This document shows positions 41,401 to 53,215 of a stretch of 64,000 nt of DNA, piece after piece. Position 1 is the first letter of the stretch. Every line of letters starts with the position of its first letter. The notes under the pieces are model-generated. The model was not told where the DNA came from. It was given only the letters and a program-made list of their open reading frames with translations, and did no database searches. A program made the translations under genes and the position numbers. This stretch comes from Biomphalaria glabrata (taxonomy: Eukaryota; Mollusca; Gastropoda; Planorbidae), in assembly GCF_947242115.1 (NCBI RefSeq), contig NC_074719.1, positions 41,932,349-41,996,348 on the forward strand, written 5' to 3'.

Positions 41401-41822
41401 ATGTCTCTTATAAAGATGATCTTTTGTGTGTGTGTGTGAATATCGGCAATTCCCTAAAAAAAATTGTTTGATGACCGCAATATTGAAACAAAAGTTTAAC
41501 AATAAAATTGCTAAAGATATTGTCTTTGTATCAGCATTGGTAATAATATTTTTTATCAGATGATTTTTATTTAGATCAAATTATATAACTTTTAAAACAA
41601 GATTAGGCCTAATCTAGTATGGATTAACATCCTCGGTTAGATCTAATAAATCTAATAAATATCTTTAATTATCTTATCTTCTGTTTTGAAGGAACGTCTG
41701 TAATTTATAAGAAAAGATAATTTGTAGGTCTAGATCTAGCTTTTTTGTTTAGATCTAGATCTACGTTCGTTTAGTAAAAATTAGGCCTATTTATCTAGAA
41801 ATATAAATAGATCTAAATTTGA

Positions 41823-42236
41823 CTTTTTTTTTTCTAGAAATATCATCATTATCATCATTTCTTTGGCTTTGGGTTCCTCATGGAACATAAGGCCTCACCA
41901 AAAACACGCCACTTTCCACGGTCTCTTGCTAGTTTTTTTTTTATGGCTTCCCAGCTCTTTCCTGTCCTCTCGGCTTCCTCTAGTATACTGCGTCGCCATG
42001 TTCTTTTTGGTCTTCCTCTAGGCCTACGTCTTGTTCCCTGGGGGTTCCACTCTAAGGCCTGTCTAGCTCTGTTGCCGGTATCTTTTCTCAGGGTGTGACC
42101 AATCCATCTCCACTTTCTCTCAAAGATTTGCATTTCTATATTTTTCTGTCCACTCAGCTCCCACAGTTTGGTGTTTTTTACTTTGTCGTACCAGTGCATT
42201 TTTAGGATATTTCTCAGGCATCTTTTGAAGGTTTCC
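41823..42236 (-). mobile_element. Recent 5'-truncated RTE-like LINE insertion
   Basis: The minus frame reads GQKNIEMQIFERKWRWIGHT, LRKDTGNRARQALEWNPQGT and RRRPRGRPKRTWRRSILEEA, the C-terminal block of RTE-like reverse transcriptases (WRWIGHTLRK..RRRGRPKxTWRR). It ends in an ATGATGATA-type tail. An identical 26-bp direct repeat flanks it at 41797-41822 and 42237-42262. The long perfect duplication and open frame imply a young insertion. Confidence 0.9.
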
Positions 42237-42834
42237 AGAAATATAAATAGATCTAAATTTGAATTTAGGTTTTCTAAGACTCCATCTCTAGTTCTAATCT
42301 TCAAAAGTCATATCAATCTTATTCCATTCATTATTAATTAGTCGCACTTCAAAGGTTCATTCAAACATCATGATCTACTTAATTCTATATTGTCTGGAGT
42401 TCGATGCCAAGACCATACGTCATAGTATATTCCTTAACACTGACCTGCATCGTCGCAACCTCTAACCCTAGACCACTACCCACAGGTAGTGACGTTGCAA
42501 GTCAGTGTTGAGGCCTTCTATAATGAATGGCCTCGATTCAGCACGAACCATTCTCAAATGTTAGACAATGGACCTCATTCACCAATCGTAAACAAACAAC
42601 ATTTAGTCACGTGATCTTATTGATAAAACAACGGGAAAAACTGTCACGTGACAACCTTCATGAATTAAACATGAGATCGTAAATTATATAGAAGAGATAG
42701 AGCACCACGTGGCTAAATGTTGTTTGCTTAGGATTGGTGAATGAGGTCCATTGTTATAGTAGGCCTGAACACTGACCAGTGAAGTGTAAGGGACTGTAAA
42801 CCTGTGGTCAGATTGCTTTGATGACAATCGCAGC

Positions 42835-42905
42835 AAACTTACTTTTTTCGTTCCACATTCTCGGCTGCTAGGGTCTGTGGTAAACCATGACGTCCGCTTG
42901 CAAAA
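42835..42905 (+). repeat. Degenerate copy of the start region of the membrane-protein gene
   Basis: TCGGCTGCTAGGGTCTGTGG and ACCATGACGTCCGCTTGCAA parallel TCGTCTGCTAAGGTCTCTGG and GCCATGGCGGCCGCTTGCAA at 43060-43104. The similarity spans about 70 bp and ends right after the Cys-Lys codons. Confidence 0.7.
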
Positions 42906-43086
42906 TTATGATATTGCGTTGATTACAATCCAAATTACAATTGAATGTCAAGGCACCACCTTAAATGCCTTGACCATATCGGAGACCCGAAGTGAAGTAT
43001 ACAAAACTATCTGGCTAAGCATTTTTAAGCTAACTTCCTCTTTTTTTTTTCCCCACACTCTCGTCTGCTAAGGTCTCTGGTAAGCC

Positions 43087-43288
43087 ATGGCGGCCGCTTG
43101 CAAGGTTTTCAGATGGTTTTTCTTTTGCGGGGAGGAACGTTGGTGTCCAGCCGGTCAATGGGCATCGTCTGCTAACAATTACCCAGCGGACCGATGGAGA
43201 TTGTTGTGTTGGATCTTCCTGCATACGTTTGTTTGGTCCAGAACTAGCCACACTTTGTTCAACTTCGTGGCCGTCATCTTCCTCATTT
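43087..43288 (+). CDS. Membrane-protein exon 1
   Basis: Begins MAAACKVFRWFFFCGEERWC and ends SHTLFNFVAVIFLI plus one base at donor GTAAGT. A second frame is also open across the exon, so the N-terminal half is less certain than the last 20 codons. Confidence 0.5.
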
Positions 43289-46200
43289 GTAAGTCAATGA
43301 AAAACTTTAAGTATTTTATTCTTATGTGTGTATGTGTATACAATGATGTCATGGTATAATGGACATGTACTTTTAGTGAGACTTTAATCCAGGGGCGGAC
43401 TGGGTGTCAAAATCGGCCCACATATTCTATATCATATGATGGGCATCTATTTCTAGGTCTACCTGTTTTCAAAATTATTGTCAAGTTGAACAATGTATCG
43501 CTATGAATGCATATAGTGAACTCTATATCTTAATAAGAAATATATAGGCCTTATGTTGCTTTTTAATTGCTAAGTATTTAAGCCCTAAAAGGATGAAGCG
43601 TACTAGTAGCACTGTCTACGAATGAAGGCTATTATTTTTTTTCCGAAGATATGTTAAATTAAAATAGTATTACACTGTAGAGTCTGTGAAAGATTTGTTT
43701 TAGACACGACTCTCTGGGGGCCTTTCTATAAGAAAATATAAAACAATTAACAATTTGATATGTACCATAATGGCATCAATGCGTCCATTTCGGTGGATCT
43801 ACCGGCGACCTACCCTTTGCCCAAATGCCCATATAGCCAGTCCTCCCCTGCTTGGATCCAACTGCCTGTTCGGCGCTTTGGGCGGCAAACTGTCTCCATA
43901 GAAATCAGTCTCCAGAAATGTTGGCAGCCTCTTCCTAACTGGTGTCCACTGCTCTGAGATCCTCTATGAAGGTGCGGAGCAATGACGTACCAGGACGTCA
44001 CAGCTTGCGTTTTCCTTGTTTTTTTGTCCTCCATGTTAACGCGCGATTCTTTTTGAGAGCTGGCTCCACTATCCCCCATGTGGCGCTCGGTTGCAACTTC
44101 GCTAAGGGATCGAGCGCCAGTTCGGTATAGGATTTTTCTTTACGGGTTTTGCCTATTCCGAATGTGCGGCTTAAATAGAGGTATTGCACTTTGTCAATCT
44201 TTTTATAAAACAAAAGAAACTTAGCTATATTTCAACGTTCAATTTCAGTGTAGAAAAGTTTTGAAAAGTATTATTAATATAGAGGATGTCAAATGACTTC
44301 AACAATGTAAACCATCTTCCACTCTCTTCCAAACTATCACCACTAACGTCCCGTACTCTAATTCTGATCTATCTTTCCACCTCCCCCCCTTCTCTTTCGT
44401 TTACTTTCCTTTTATCCATTTATCTTTGATAATCCACCTAAAAAGTTCCATAAGACCCTAAGACCAGCGCCGCATTTCGAGGAGGACAGGCAGGGGCGAC
44501 TAGCTATATGGGTATTCGGGCAAAGGCCCGGTGGTTCGGTCCCCAAATAGGCTGGCAGGGCCACCGAAAGGACTGCATGGTTGCCACTATGTATTAAATT
44601 GTAAAAGGTTTTATGATATTTTTTTTATAAAACGTTGCCATATTAACGACGCGTTTAAAAGAAATCTCTTTATATTATAATTTAATCTAACAAATTTTCC
44701 GAAATAATGTAATAGCCTACATGCGTAGAGAGTGCTACATCAGGCTACATGTCCTTCAGATGATATGTAATTTATGGGCCTGATTGTATAGAAATGCTAG
44801 GGCCGATTTTGTCACTCTGTCAGCCCCTGAGGACAGGCGGTTTGCTACTGCCCATGGGGTTCCACAAGAATGAGACCCCGACAATTTAGAATATAAATTC
44901 ATATTTCGACTGGTCAGGAATTCTAAGGTTTTTTTTAAACATTTAAATCTTATAGTTGGCAGCACTGTCGTGGTTAAGTGTCCGCTTGTAACTAAATCGT
45001 AATGTACAAAAGCAGCTCCGGATTTACGACAAGTTCTCGACTTCCTTCATCTAAACCAGTGATGCCCAAACCTAATTCAATCTGCGGGACATTTTAATAT
45101 CCAACACTAGTGTCGCGGGACACTGTGGAAAAGATATAAAAGCTAAATGAAATTCACCTAAAACTATTTTATTTCAAACCCGAGGATCTAGTACTTACAT
45201 TGAAGTATTGAGATATTTGAAGTTTCTCTTTACAGTAAAAAAAAATGGCGTAAGTTCTGTTTATATTTTGTTGTTCTTGTTTTTTTTAAAAAAAAAACAA
45301 ACATGTTGGCTAGGAATGGCATCATGTTCTACAAAAAAGTAAAGATCCATTTACTTTTCCTAGTAGATTATATAGTCCTATTTCATGAACTCACAAATGT
45401 TAAATACCTTGGCAGTAATCCATTAGAATAAAGTGAGGGCCCTAACGTAGGTAAATATACATTTTGAACATTTTTTTTCGAGAGGGAGGGGGATTTTCTA
45501 TAATTTGTGCCGACATTTCGGCGGGCCGGATGGAAGCACGTCTAGGGCCGGATCTAGGCCGCGGGCCGTATTTCGGGCATCACTGATCTAAAATATAGCA
45601 TGCTTTTAGATAAAACTATTACTATTATTTAGTGATTTTTTTATTAAAGCTTTCGAAAAAGTGTAGGGGCCTCCACAAAAATCCTGCTTCGGGGCCTCCA
45701 CTTACTTAAATCCGGCCCTGTGACATACACACTACATGACAATAAGTATCTAAGAAATTCAACAATTTTGTTCCATCTGAAAGACCAATGTTACGGTGCC
45801 AGTTTTGTTTCCAGGCTGCGTGGGGATCGCCGTCACAGCCCACACGATGGGCAATCACGACGTCCGGGGCGCCGTGAGAGGATTTTTCGCCCTGCTGGTG
45901 ATTAACGTCGTCAACGGCGGACTGATATTGGTGACGTCACATCGGGCCTACATCGCCTATGAACATTTGCTGAGGAAACTGCTCTTGAAAGAAAGTAAGC
46001 TAGACCAGAGGTGATATAGTCTATATCTACCTGGATACTCTGGGGGGTGGGGCGGTGGCGGAGTGGTTAAGCGCTTGACTTCATGAAGTTCTGGATATCT
46101 TGAAAGAAAGTAAGCTAGACCAGAGGTGATATAGTCTACATCTACCTGGATACTCTGGGGGGTGGGGCGGTGGCGGAGTGGTTAAGCGCTTGACTTCGTG

Positions 46201-48094
46201 AAGTTCTGGATATCTAGAAAGAAAGTAAGCTAGACCAGAGGTGATATAGCCTACATCTACTTGGATACTCTAGGGGGTGGGGCGGTGGCTGAGTGGTTAA
46301 GCGCTTGACTTCATGAAGTTCTGGATATCCTGAAAGAAAGTAAGCTAGACCAGAGGTGATATAGCCTACATCTACTAGATACTCTGGGGGGGGGGAGGGG
46401 GGCGGTGGCTGAGTGGTTAAGCGCTTGGCTTCGTGAAGTTCTGGATATCGAATCTCGGTGAAGACTGGGATTTTGAATTTAGGGGATTTTTAGGACGCCC
46501 ATGAGTCCACCCAACTCTAATTGTTACTTGACTTTAATTGGGGAAAATAAAGTCGTGTGACGTTGTGCTGGCCTAATGACACACTGCTCATTAACCGTTG
46601 GCGAAAAGAAACAGATGACCTTAACATCATCTGCCCTATTGCCTATATCGTGAGGTTTGAAAGGGAACTTTTGAACTGGATACTCTAATTTGAAAAAACT
46701 TGAAAAAGAAAAAATTCTGAAAATTCCTTAGTATGGCATATCAGCCAGATAAATTGGGTATTTTCCTAACATTTTATTTAGCCCTATTTGAAGTTGATGA
46801 CATTGAAGAGTTTCATCAATGGCGGAATAACTATAATTATTGTTTTTCTAATGTATCCGGTGAAAAGAATACAAGAAGTGTTTTTTTAAAGCTATGTTTT
46901 ATATCTTAAGTATATTATTTTGTTTGCACCACAGAATCAAATTTTCCAAACCCGTGTGTTTTTTATCACAAATACTTTTAATACGGAGAAATTATTTGCC
47001 ATTCACTCTATAAGACAGTAACTCAGATCTAATTAGCGGTGATAAAGCCTATCGTATCTTAAAAGCTTTATTTCTTCTTTAGTAAACCAAAATAAAGAAA
47101 GAGAACTGTATTGTGTTTAACTTTAGTACGAGAATGTTGACTATGGGAATTGTTCAGAAAAACAATTAAGTTGATTAAGAATCCTGACAGATAAAGTGTC
47201 ATTGCCGTAGAATTGAGTTCGAATCTCAGTATTTTTTTTTAACTTCGCCATACTTTTGGCGGCCCTCAATTCATGCCATCCTAGTGGGTAGATAACTTAT
47301 ACTGAAGCAAGTATAAAGGCGGTTGGTTGGTAGCTGTGTTGGCCTCGTTAATCGTCGGAGGAAATTTAAAATCTGTCCCCATGAGAGGCAAGGGAAATAA
47401 TTTAACTTTTACGCAAATACACTTTTTGTTTTCTTTGTTATCACTCTTGGATACTGTGACACCCCCCCCCCCTCGTTTTCCTTAAAGGGGTTCAGACAAG
47501 ACCAAAAGTCATACAAGGCCTGAACATTGACCTGCATCGCAACCTGTGGGCAGTCACAGGTCAGTGTTGAGGCCTTCTAAGAGTTTGAGTTTTGAATTTT
47601 TTGGCACATCGGCACATTTTAGGCCATGTCGTGCCCGTAATCCCATAAAGGTGACTCTTCCTTCGTACCACAAGAGCTAAATGTTTAGTTTAGTTATTGA
47701 AAACAAGGTCTATTCACAGTTAAAATAGTAAAGGTAGTGAAAATTTAATAATTTAGTAAAACTCTTTTGTAAATATTATATGTTCACAATTTCAGAGGCC
47801 TTCTCTAACGAGTGGTGTCCTCTCAGTGCTCTTGTTAGTCACCTTAACACTCCTTTAGGAAACCCTGCGCTGTGATAAGATGTATCCTTCAAAGAACTCA
47901 CTTTCTTGTATCATTGTGTAAAAAATGTTTTATTGACCTCTTTGATGACGTCATTTTGTTTTTGTGCAGGTGAACTCCGGATTATGGGAATTCCCAGCAC
48001 TTACGTCACTATCTTCAGCGTCACCATGGCGACCCTGATCATTAGAGGAATTCACAGAGAGCTGTTCCATAAACCCAAACAGCAGCAACACTAA
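43087..48094 (+). CDS. Small multi-pass membrane protein of unknown family, 3 exons
   Basis: Exons 43087-43288, 45815-45994 and 47970-48094 join in phase (1, then 1) to 507 nt, 168 codons plus TAA. Junctions: T|GTAAGT, CCAG|GC, A|GTAAGC, GCAG|GT. Hydrophobic segments: about residues 36-48 (RLLCWIFLHTFVW), 56-76 (LFNFVAVIFLICCVGIAVTA), 86-104 (GFFALLVINVVNGGLILVTS) and 138-152 (YVTIFSVTMATLIIRGI). The tail LFHKPKQQQH is basic and cytosolic-like. ATG 43087 has a good context (AGCCATGG) with an in-frame stop upstream; a different N-terminal exon, e.g. from 31.5 kb, is possible. No family recognised. Confidence 0.6.
43890..44215. repeat. Dispersed repeat related to 40080-40260, in intron 1
   Basis: See the shared blocks given for 40080-40260; further CpG-bearing sequence (GTGGCGCTCGGTTGCAAC) follows. 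Several short frames on both strands, none supported. Confidence 0.45.
44484..44600. repeat. Dispersed repeat fragment shared with 25460-25575
   Basis: GCGACTAGCTATATGGGTAT, GGGCAAAGGCCCGGTGG and AGGCTGGCAGGGCC follow the order seen at 25.5 kb. Confidence 0.4.
45057..45585. mobile_element. hAT-type MITE, CAGTGATGCCCAA family, with target duplication
   Basis: Ends CAGTGATGCCCAAAC and TTTCGGGCATCACTG are inverted. The 8-bp flanks ATCTAAAC (45049-45056) and ATCTAAAA (45586-45593) match 7 of 8. Internal sequence aligns with 55733-56386 over most of its length, including GGGATTTTCTA and GGGCCGGATGGAA. No transposase remains. Confidence 0.82.
45645..45720. mobile_element. Right end of a CAGGGCCGG-type MITE
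   Basis: GGGGCCTCCACTTACTTAAA followed by TCCGGCCCTG; the left end is missing. Confidence 0.55.
45815..45994 (+). CDS. Membrane-protein exon 2
   Basis: Reads CCVGIAVTAHTMGNHDVRGA, VRGFFALLVINVVNGGLILV and TSHRAYIAYEHLLRKLLLKE with clear CpG-rich coding composition. Its donor GAAA|GTAAGC is the first of four tandem copies. Confidence 0.75.
45983..46445 (+). repeat. 115-bp tandem repeat carrying a splice donor and a SINE head, 4 copies
   Basis: Each unit contains CTTGAAAGAAAGTAAGCTAG (exon end plus donor), GACCAGAGGTGATATAG and the SINE A head GGCGGTGGCGGAGTGGTTAA. Donor GT dinucleotides are at 45995, 46110, 46225 and 46340, exactly 115 bp apart. The last copy continues into a complete SINE. 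Confidence 0.93.
46399..46672 (+). mobile_element. SINE family A downstream of the 115-bp array
   Basis: Head GGCGGTGGCTGAGTGGTTAA, then TCGAATCTCGGTGAAGACTG and the standard body to AGGTTTGAAAGGGAACTTTT. It carries the insertion GAAGTTCTGGATATC before the B-box, which is present in all tandem head copies. Confidence 0.85.
47212..47400 (+). mobile_element. Degraded SINE family A
   Basis: AGTTCGAATCTCAGT (B-box), AAAGGCGGTTGGTTGG and CATGAGAGGCAAGGG remain in order; the head is lost. Confidence 0.6.
47970..48094 (+). CDS. Membrane-protein exon 3 (C-terminus)
   Basis: Reads ELRIMGIPSTYVTIFSVTMA, TLIIRGIHRELFHKPKQQQH then TAA at 48092-48094. Acceptor TTTTTGTGCAG. Confidence 0.7.
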
Positions 48095-48122
48095 TTAGAT
48101 GAATCAACAAAAAAAATACATA

Positions 48123-48141
48123 AATAAATGTGTGAAATAAA
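48123..48141 (+). terminator. Polyadenylation signals of the membrane-protein gene
   Basis: AATAAA at 48123-48128 and again at 48136-48141, only 30-47 nt after the stop, implying a very short 3' UTR. Confidence 0.6.
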
Positions 48142-49175
48142 ACGGTTTCTTATGCCACTTTGTTTAATCTAGAAGCTAGACTATTTTAGACTCTTAGACG
48201 CTGCAAAGCATTATCATTAATTAGAGAATATCTAATCATGCTGATTGGATTTTTAAAATTAATACCTAACTGAACTGAGTCATATCGTTGATCATTCCAA
48301 ACGCCTCTAACTTATCAAGAGTTTATCCTTGAGTTTTGAAAGCTAATGGTTTTATCTTTTTTTATGTTTATGCTAACGATTAAATGGCTAGCGTACCGTA
48401 TAATTTAGATGTTTGCATTTGTAGAGATTTCTCGTATAGTCAGTATTGAGATTCCCTTTTACGATATGTAAGAAAAAAAAATATTATTTAACTAAAATAT
48501 TTATGTTCTAAACGAACTTTCTTTCAACCTGAATGGATATATGTGAAATACAAATTTTATTGTTCGAATGAGTCGGACCAAAACATAAAAAGGGGGGGGG
48601 GGGGGGGCTTTTGCGACATTAAAAAGTTTACATTTACATTTTGTATTTAATGTTCCACATCAATTACGTTACCAATCAATAGCATTTGTAACATTGATAC
48701 GTACTTAGATCTAGGATGGTATTCGGGATAATGCATATTTAGGACGCAATTCCAAAGCAGTGAACTCTAGAAAGATTCTATCAATAAATGGCCCTGGATT
48801 AATTACTAATTGTACTTGAATTGATCAAAACATGCCTTAGGTCAGTTATTCATCAAGAACGATGGAACAATCAAGAACTTATTATCTATGGTTTCTCCTA
48901 TAAGCTGAGGTAAACTAAAGAGCTGATGCTTAAAACCTCATTGTTCCAAATTTTTATGTTTGTTTATGTTCAATGGTGCTACGGTACAAGGGGGGCCCTG
49001 TGGTCTAGTGGCTCTACGATAATGAGGCTCTATTTGATAAGTTCAAAATTACATTAAAATAATTGCCATACCTAGTGGGTATCTGAGGCCCCAAAGAGTG
49101 TAGCCCATTGATGGCATGCAATAGCTATATAGGATTTACAACACCAAAACCAAGAAGGTTTGAACAAACACCAGT
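48142..49175. other. Short convergent intergenic region
   Basis: About 1 kb between the polyadenylation signals of the plus-strand gene and those of the minus-strand gene. AT-rich with a G run at 48592; no gene seen. Confidence 0.5.
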
Positions 49176-49189
49176 TTTAAAGTATAAGT

Positions 49190-49195
49190 TTTATT
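49190..49195 (-). terminator. Polyadenylation signal of the PDZ-ligand gene
   Basis: TTTATT on the plus strand, i.e. AATAAA on the minus strand, at the left edge of the long 3' UTR. Confidence 0.5.
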
Positions 49196-50095
49196 CACGA
49201 TTTGTTTCTTGCATAATAAATAGATCACCATAATCATATGTCTAGAGGTCTATACAAGTTGTATGCAGCAACACTTTTTTTTTATTTACACATAGATCTA
49301 GGTCAGAGCAGTGACAAAGAGCAAAAGGGGGGGGGGGGGGCATTGTGAGAGCGGGGAGGATCACGTGACCTTAACTTGTCACGTCTGTTGATTGCAATGA
49401 TATAAAGGTGAATACGGGGAGCTATAGAAAAACATTCTTACACAATACAAGATAAATAAGTATGAAATGTAGATAAATGTGTGTAGTTGACAAAGTCATG
49501 ATTTTATTTAAAAAAATAATCTTTGTATGGATTTGTACAAGATGCTACACACACATTATATTTTATTCACTCGAAACTTTCACACACTATTCATTTAAGA
49601 CAAAAGCATAATGCATTGAGCAAAAATATTAATTTTTGTGAAATATTAAAAGGGAGGGGAGGCAACTGTCCCATCTTTTGCGAATAAAACCTTATATATT
49701 GTTATTTCCCTTTTTCAACAATTTTTACAAAAAAGAAAACATGAAATTATTTAGATCTTAACATGTTTGCAATAAATTAAAGTTAGGTGAATGATGAATC
49801 GTCTATGTGGAATACTATAATTGGTTTTACACTCGATTTGAATTAACATACATACCTATATAAATATCATTTATGGTCAGAGAAACTACATCTATACCTA
49901 ATAAGTGCATTTTTTTCATTAAAAGATATGTATACATAATTGGATTCTGGATAACAGGATGCCACTTTGTTATAATAGCTTCAGGTCTATTCTAGCTTTG
50001 AATCACTTAAATCCATCTGGCATATGCCTCACGTGATAACATAAGTAATCTAGGTCTCAATATGCCTAATTGATGTGACCAGTAGAGCAAACAAG

Positions 50096-50365
50096 GAGAC
50101 TCGATGGCTGAGTTGCATAGTGCTTGGCTTTCTAACCAGTTGTTCAAATCCTGGTGAGTACTGGTGTATTTAATTTCAGGATCTTTTGGGCGCCACTGAG
50201 ACTACCCAGCCTTAATGGGTACCTGACAAAAGTTGGGGAAAAGTAAAGGTGGCTGGTCATTGTGCTGACCACATGACACCCTCGTTAACCATAGGCCAAA
50301 GAAACAGAAGACCTTTACATCATCTGCACTATAGATCGCTAAGAAACGGGACCTTTACTATACTT
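50096..50365 (+). mobile_element. SINE family A
   Basis: Head GGAGACTCGATGGCTGAGTT, body ACCCAGCCTTAATGGGTACC and GTGCTGACCACATGACACCC. The B-box is eroded (GTTCAAATCC). Confidence 0.8.
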
Positions 50366-52820
50366 TAGAATTAGCATACCACTAAGGCAAGTATGAAATT
50401 AGCAGAGGTAACAAAAAATAATTTGAAAAAGCTTTAAAAGTGATATCTGTTGCATATTGAACAATCATGTCTGCATATACAGTTAACACTTTTAAAAGAA
50501 TGCATTGCAAAAGTATGAAGTTGGTTATACAGTGTGCAACCAATAACAACAGTAATGAAAAATTAATATTCCGCTGTAAACTAATATAAAGTAGGCTCAG
50601 GATGCCAACAGAACATTATAAAGCATTAAAACATCTAAAAAAAAAAAAAAAAAAAAAAAAGCAAACTAGTCTAAAAATAAAAATAGGTTTTCTACAAAAC
50701 TTCTTACAATAGTAAAAAAAAAAAAATTACACTATAATTACTTACACAGCTCTTATATGAACAGATACTGGTATTATAATTCTAAATATTATTATACTTG
50801 TTACCAGTTCCTTATAGCCACACATTTACAAGGGAAAAAAATAAATAAACATTCAACCCTTCTATCAAACAAGGGAGGTAAGAACATTGACAACGTAAGT
50901 ACTTTAAAATAATATAATTGGCATTAAATAGACACAACTATGTGCTTCTTTTTTTTTGGCACTAAAAATATAAAATTAAACAAAAACTTTATTATTTGAA
51001 ATATTTAGTTTAAAAATGGAAGGTGGCACAACAGGTTACAATAAAAAGAAAATCTTTTTGCACATACCAAGGATACACTAGAAAATTAAAAAGGGGAGGT
51101 CATTATGATGAACATTATTTTACATCCTATAAGAATCGTCTATAGGCTTACTACTTATTAAAACACATTTTTCATTTCACTATATGAAAATAATATTACA
51201 ATTATTATTATACATAAAAAAACATCATTAATTTTAAAATATTTTACTGAATTGTGAGTGGAGCTAAAAATACTTTTAAATAATAAACTATAATTATAAT
51301 AATGGATAGTAATGATGATAATAAAAATAATAAAGGGCTAAAAGTGTACACATCAACTGCATGGTGATCAAATACAAAGTTTTACATACAAATATAATAA
51401 ATTACAAAACAAATCAAATTCTGTAACACTTTAAAACAAGCAAGAATATAATGGATAGGTAGATTAGCTGAAGAAAAAAAAAAAGCCCAAAATATACAAG
51501 CTCAAGAAATATGCCACATTTATTGCTTTTAATTTTGTCAAGAAATGTCTTAGAATTGTGTGACATTTTGTCTGGAAAGAAAATAAATGCATTCTATCCC
51601 TAGCTTAGCTTAGGATACCAAGGGTTAAAGGCTAAAAGGGTTCAAACCTTTGTTAGACACAATCAAAGCCCATTTCAATAATTATCAAATTTATATTGTA
51701 AGACAATTTAAATGGGCTAATTTATTTCTGTAGGAATATGATAATGAAAGAACTGATTTTTTAACTTGACATGTGAAAGAGAATTAACTTCTTGGAGAAA
51801 AAAAAATGACAATAACTACTACTGGATCTGCTGTGTTGGTCATAATAAGAGATTTTTAACACACACACACAATTTACATCATGGGAGTTATAATGGTAGA
51901 GCATGACATTATATATATATTTCTCGCACAATAATTTGTTACAAATGCTATAAATTTTCTCCCCTGAACATTGGATTACTTCTATTAATAGTAATTTAAG
52001 AGGCCCAGAAGAGATAGAATTTAGACATTTCAAATCATTCAATAGATAAGTACACTGTGCAACTTTATCACCACTATGTATCAGCAAGCCACCTGGGTGT
52101 ATGAAAGGTAGCACACAATCAGGTCTCCTGTTGCTGGAGTGACCCCCAGCCCTCACAAAGCTTGCGGCAAAGTGAAGCACCCATTGCACACAAAAGTGAA
52201 AGACCCACATGCAGACAGTCCATCTACAGGAGTGAAAGTATAAGGATACACATGGGTTGGTTTCTTCCACAACTTAGAAAAAATAAAAAACAATGATTGT
52301 GACATGAGGTCAAAAACAATTTCTTTTTAACCAGTTTACACTTGAAATTTATTATGCTAGACACTCAACATCCTGCCTGAGACTATTCAACTCATTGCTG
52401 CTTGTCTAATAGAGTTAAGTATTGAAGTCAGCAGATGCCATTCTACTTGCTATCACGAAATATTCTCCAGTGACTCAACCAATTCTAAGTAGCACCATTT
52501 AATTGTAAGTATATACAGGAGGAAACAATATTTCTCTGCTGCCCAGACCGCACTTCGGGGGAGTATGGATTAGGCTAACTGGAGGGCAGTGATCTATCAG
52601 TCACAGAGAGAAGACGGCAAGAGGTTCTCATAACTTTCTGAAGTACTAGAAGAGGGCACTGGCCAGTGTTTTCATCACTCAGACTGTACTACATGTTGAG
52701 AAGGTTATGCAGCGGTTCTCACTGACTGGGACATGAAGTCATTAGGACCAAATTAGAGAACTGCTCATAGTCAAACACTGGAACTGAATGATAGCACACT
52801 GTTATAGTCGTTAGCTTTGC

Positions 52821-52834
52821 TTAAACAGTCGTTT
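52821..52834 (-). CDS. Predicted terminal coding exon, C-terminus -ETTV
   Basis: Acceptor TTTTGTTTCAG (minus strand) is followed by AA ACG ACT GTT TAA. Spliced to the donor at 62225, which leaves one G, this gives Glu-Thr-Thr-Val and a stop, i.e. a protein ending SLKETTV. X-Ser/Thr-X-Val at the C-terminus is a class I PDZ ligand. The join is inferred from phase and motif; unseen exons between could change it. Confidence 0.5.
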
Positions 52835-53128
52835 CTGAAACAAAATAAAAGCAAAAAGTTATTTTTAAAAAAGCAGTGAATATAGCCTTAAGAAAATGTT
52901 ACAAATTTACAAATACATTGTGGAAGAAACACCATTTTATTTCTTCGATGTTAGCCAATGCTCACAATAGATCTAGATTTATTTACCCCCCTCCTCCCCC
53001 CCCCGTCCCCATATTATTGTTTTTATTGGATGAAATGAAATATAAACATGTATCTGGAAGTTTGTATTGTCTTTTGGGTGGGGGGGGGGCGGACCAAAAT
53101 ACATATGATAAGTATATACATTCAAAAG

Positions 53129-53215
53129 AGAGTGGTGGTCGAGTGTCTTTCAAATCGAGGGTCTCAGGGTTCGCATTCAAGTGAAAACTGCCATTAAATT
53201 TGGGATTATTTGGAC
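53129..53215 (+). mobile_element. SINE family A, 5' part, upstream of a minisatellite
   Basis: GAGAGTGGTGGTCGAGTGTC (head), GGGTTCGCATTCAAGTGAAA (B-box region) and TTTGGGATTATTTGGACGTC lead directly into the array. Confidence 0.8.

Larger units (their letters stand above)
49190..52820 (-). other. Probable 3' UTR of the PDZ-ligand gene (3.6 kb)
   Basis: Begins after the predicted stop at 52823-52821 and is AT-rich throughout. It includes a SINE A (50096-50365), A runs and one 169-codon minus frame at 52270-51761 with no coding features. The extent is inferred. Confidence 0.45.

Noticed and set aside
51761-52270. 169-codon minus-strand frame
   Set aside because: Lies in the probable 3' UTR, Cys/Ser/Tyr-rich without motif; no splice support in phase with the terminal exon.
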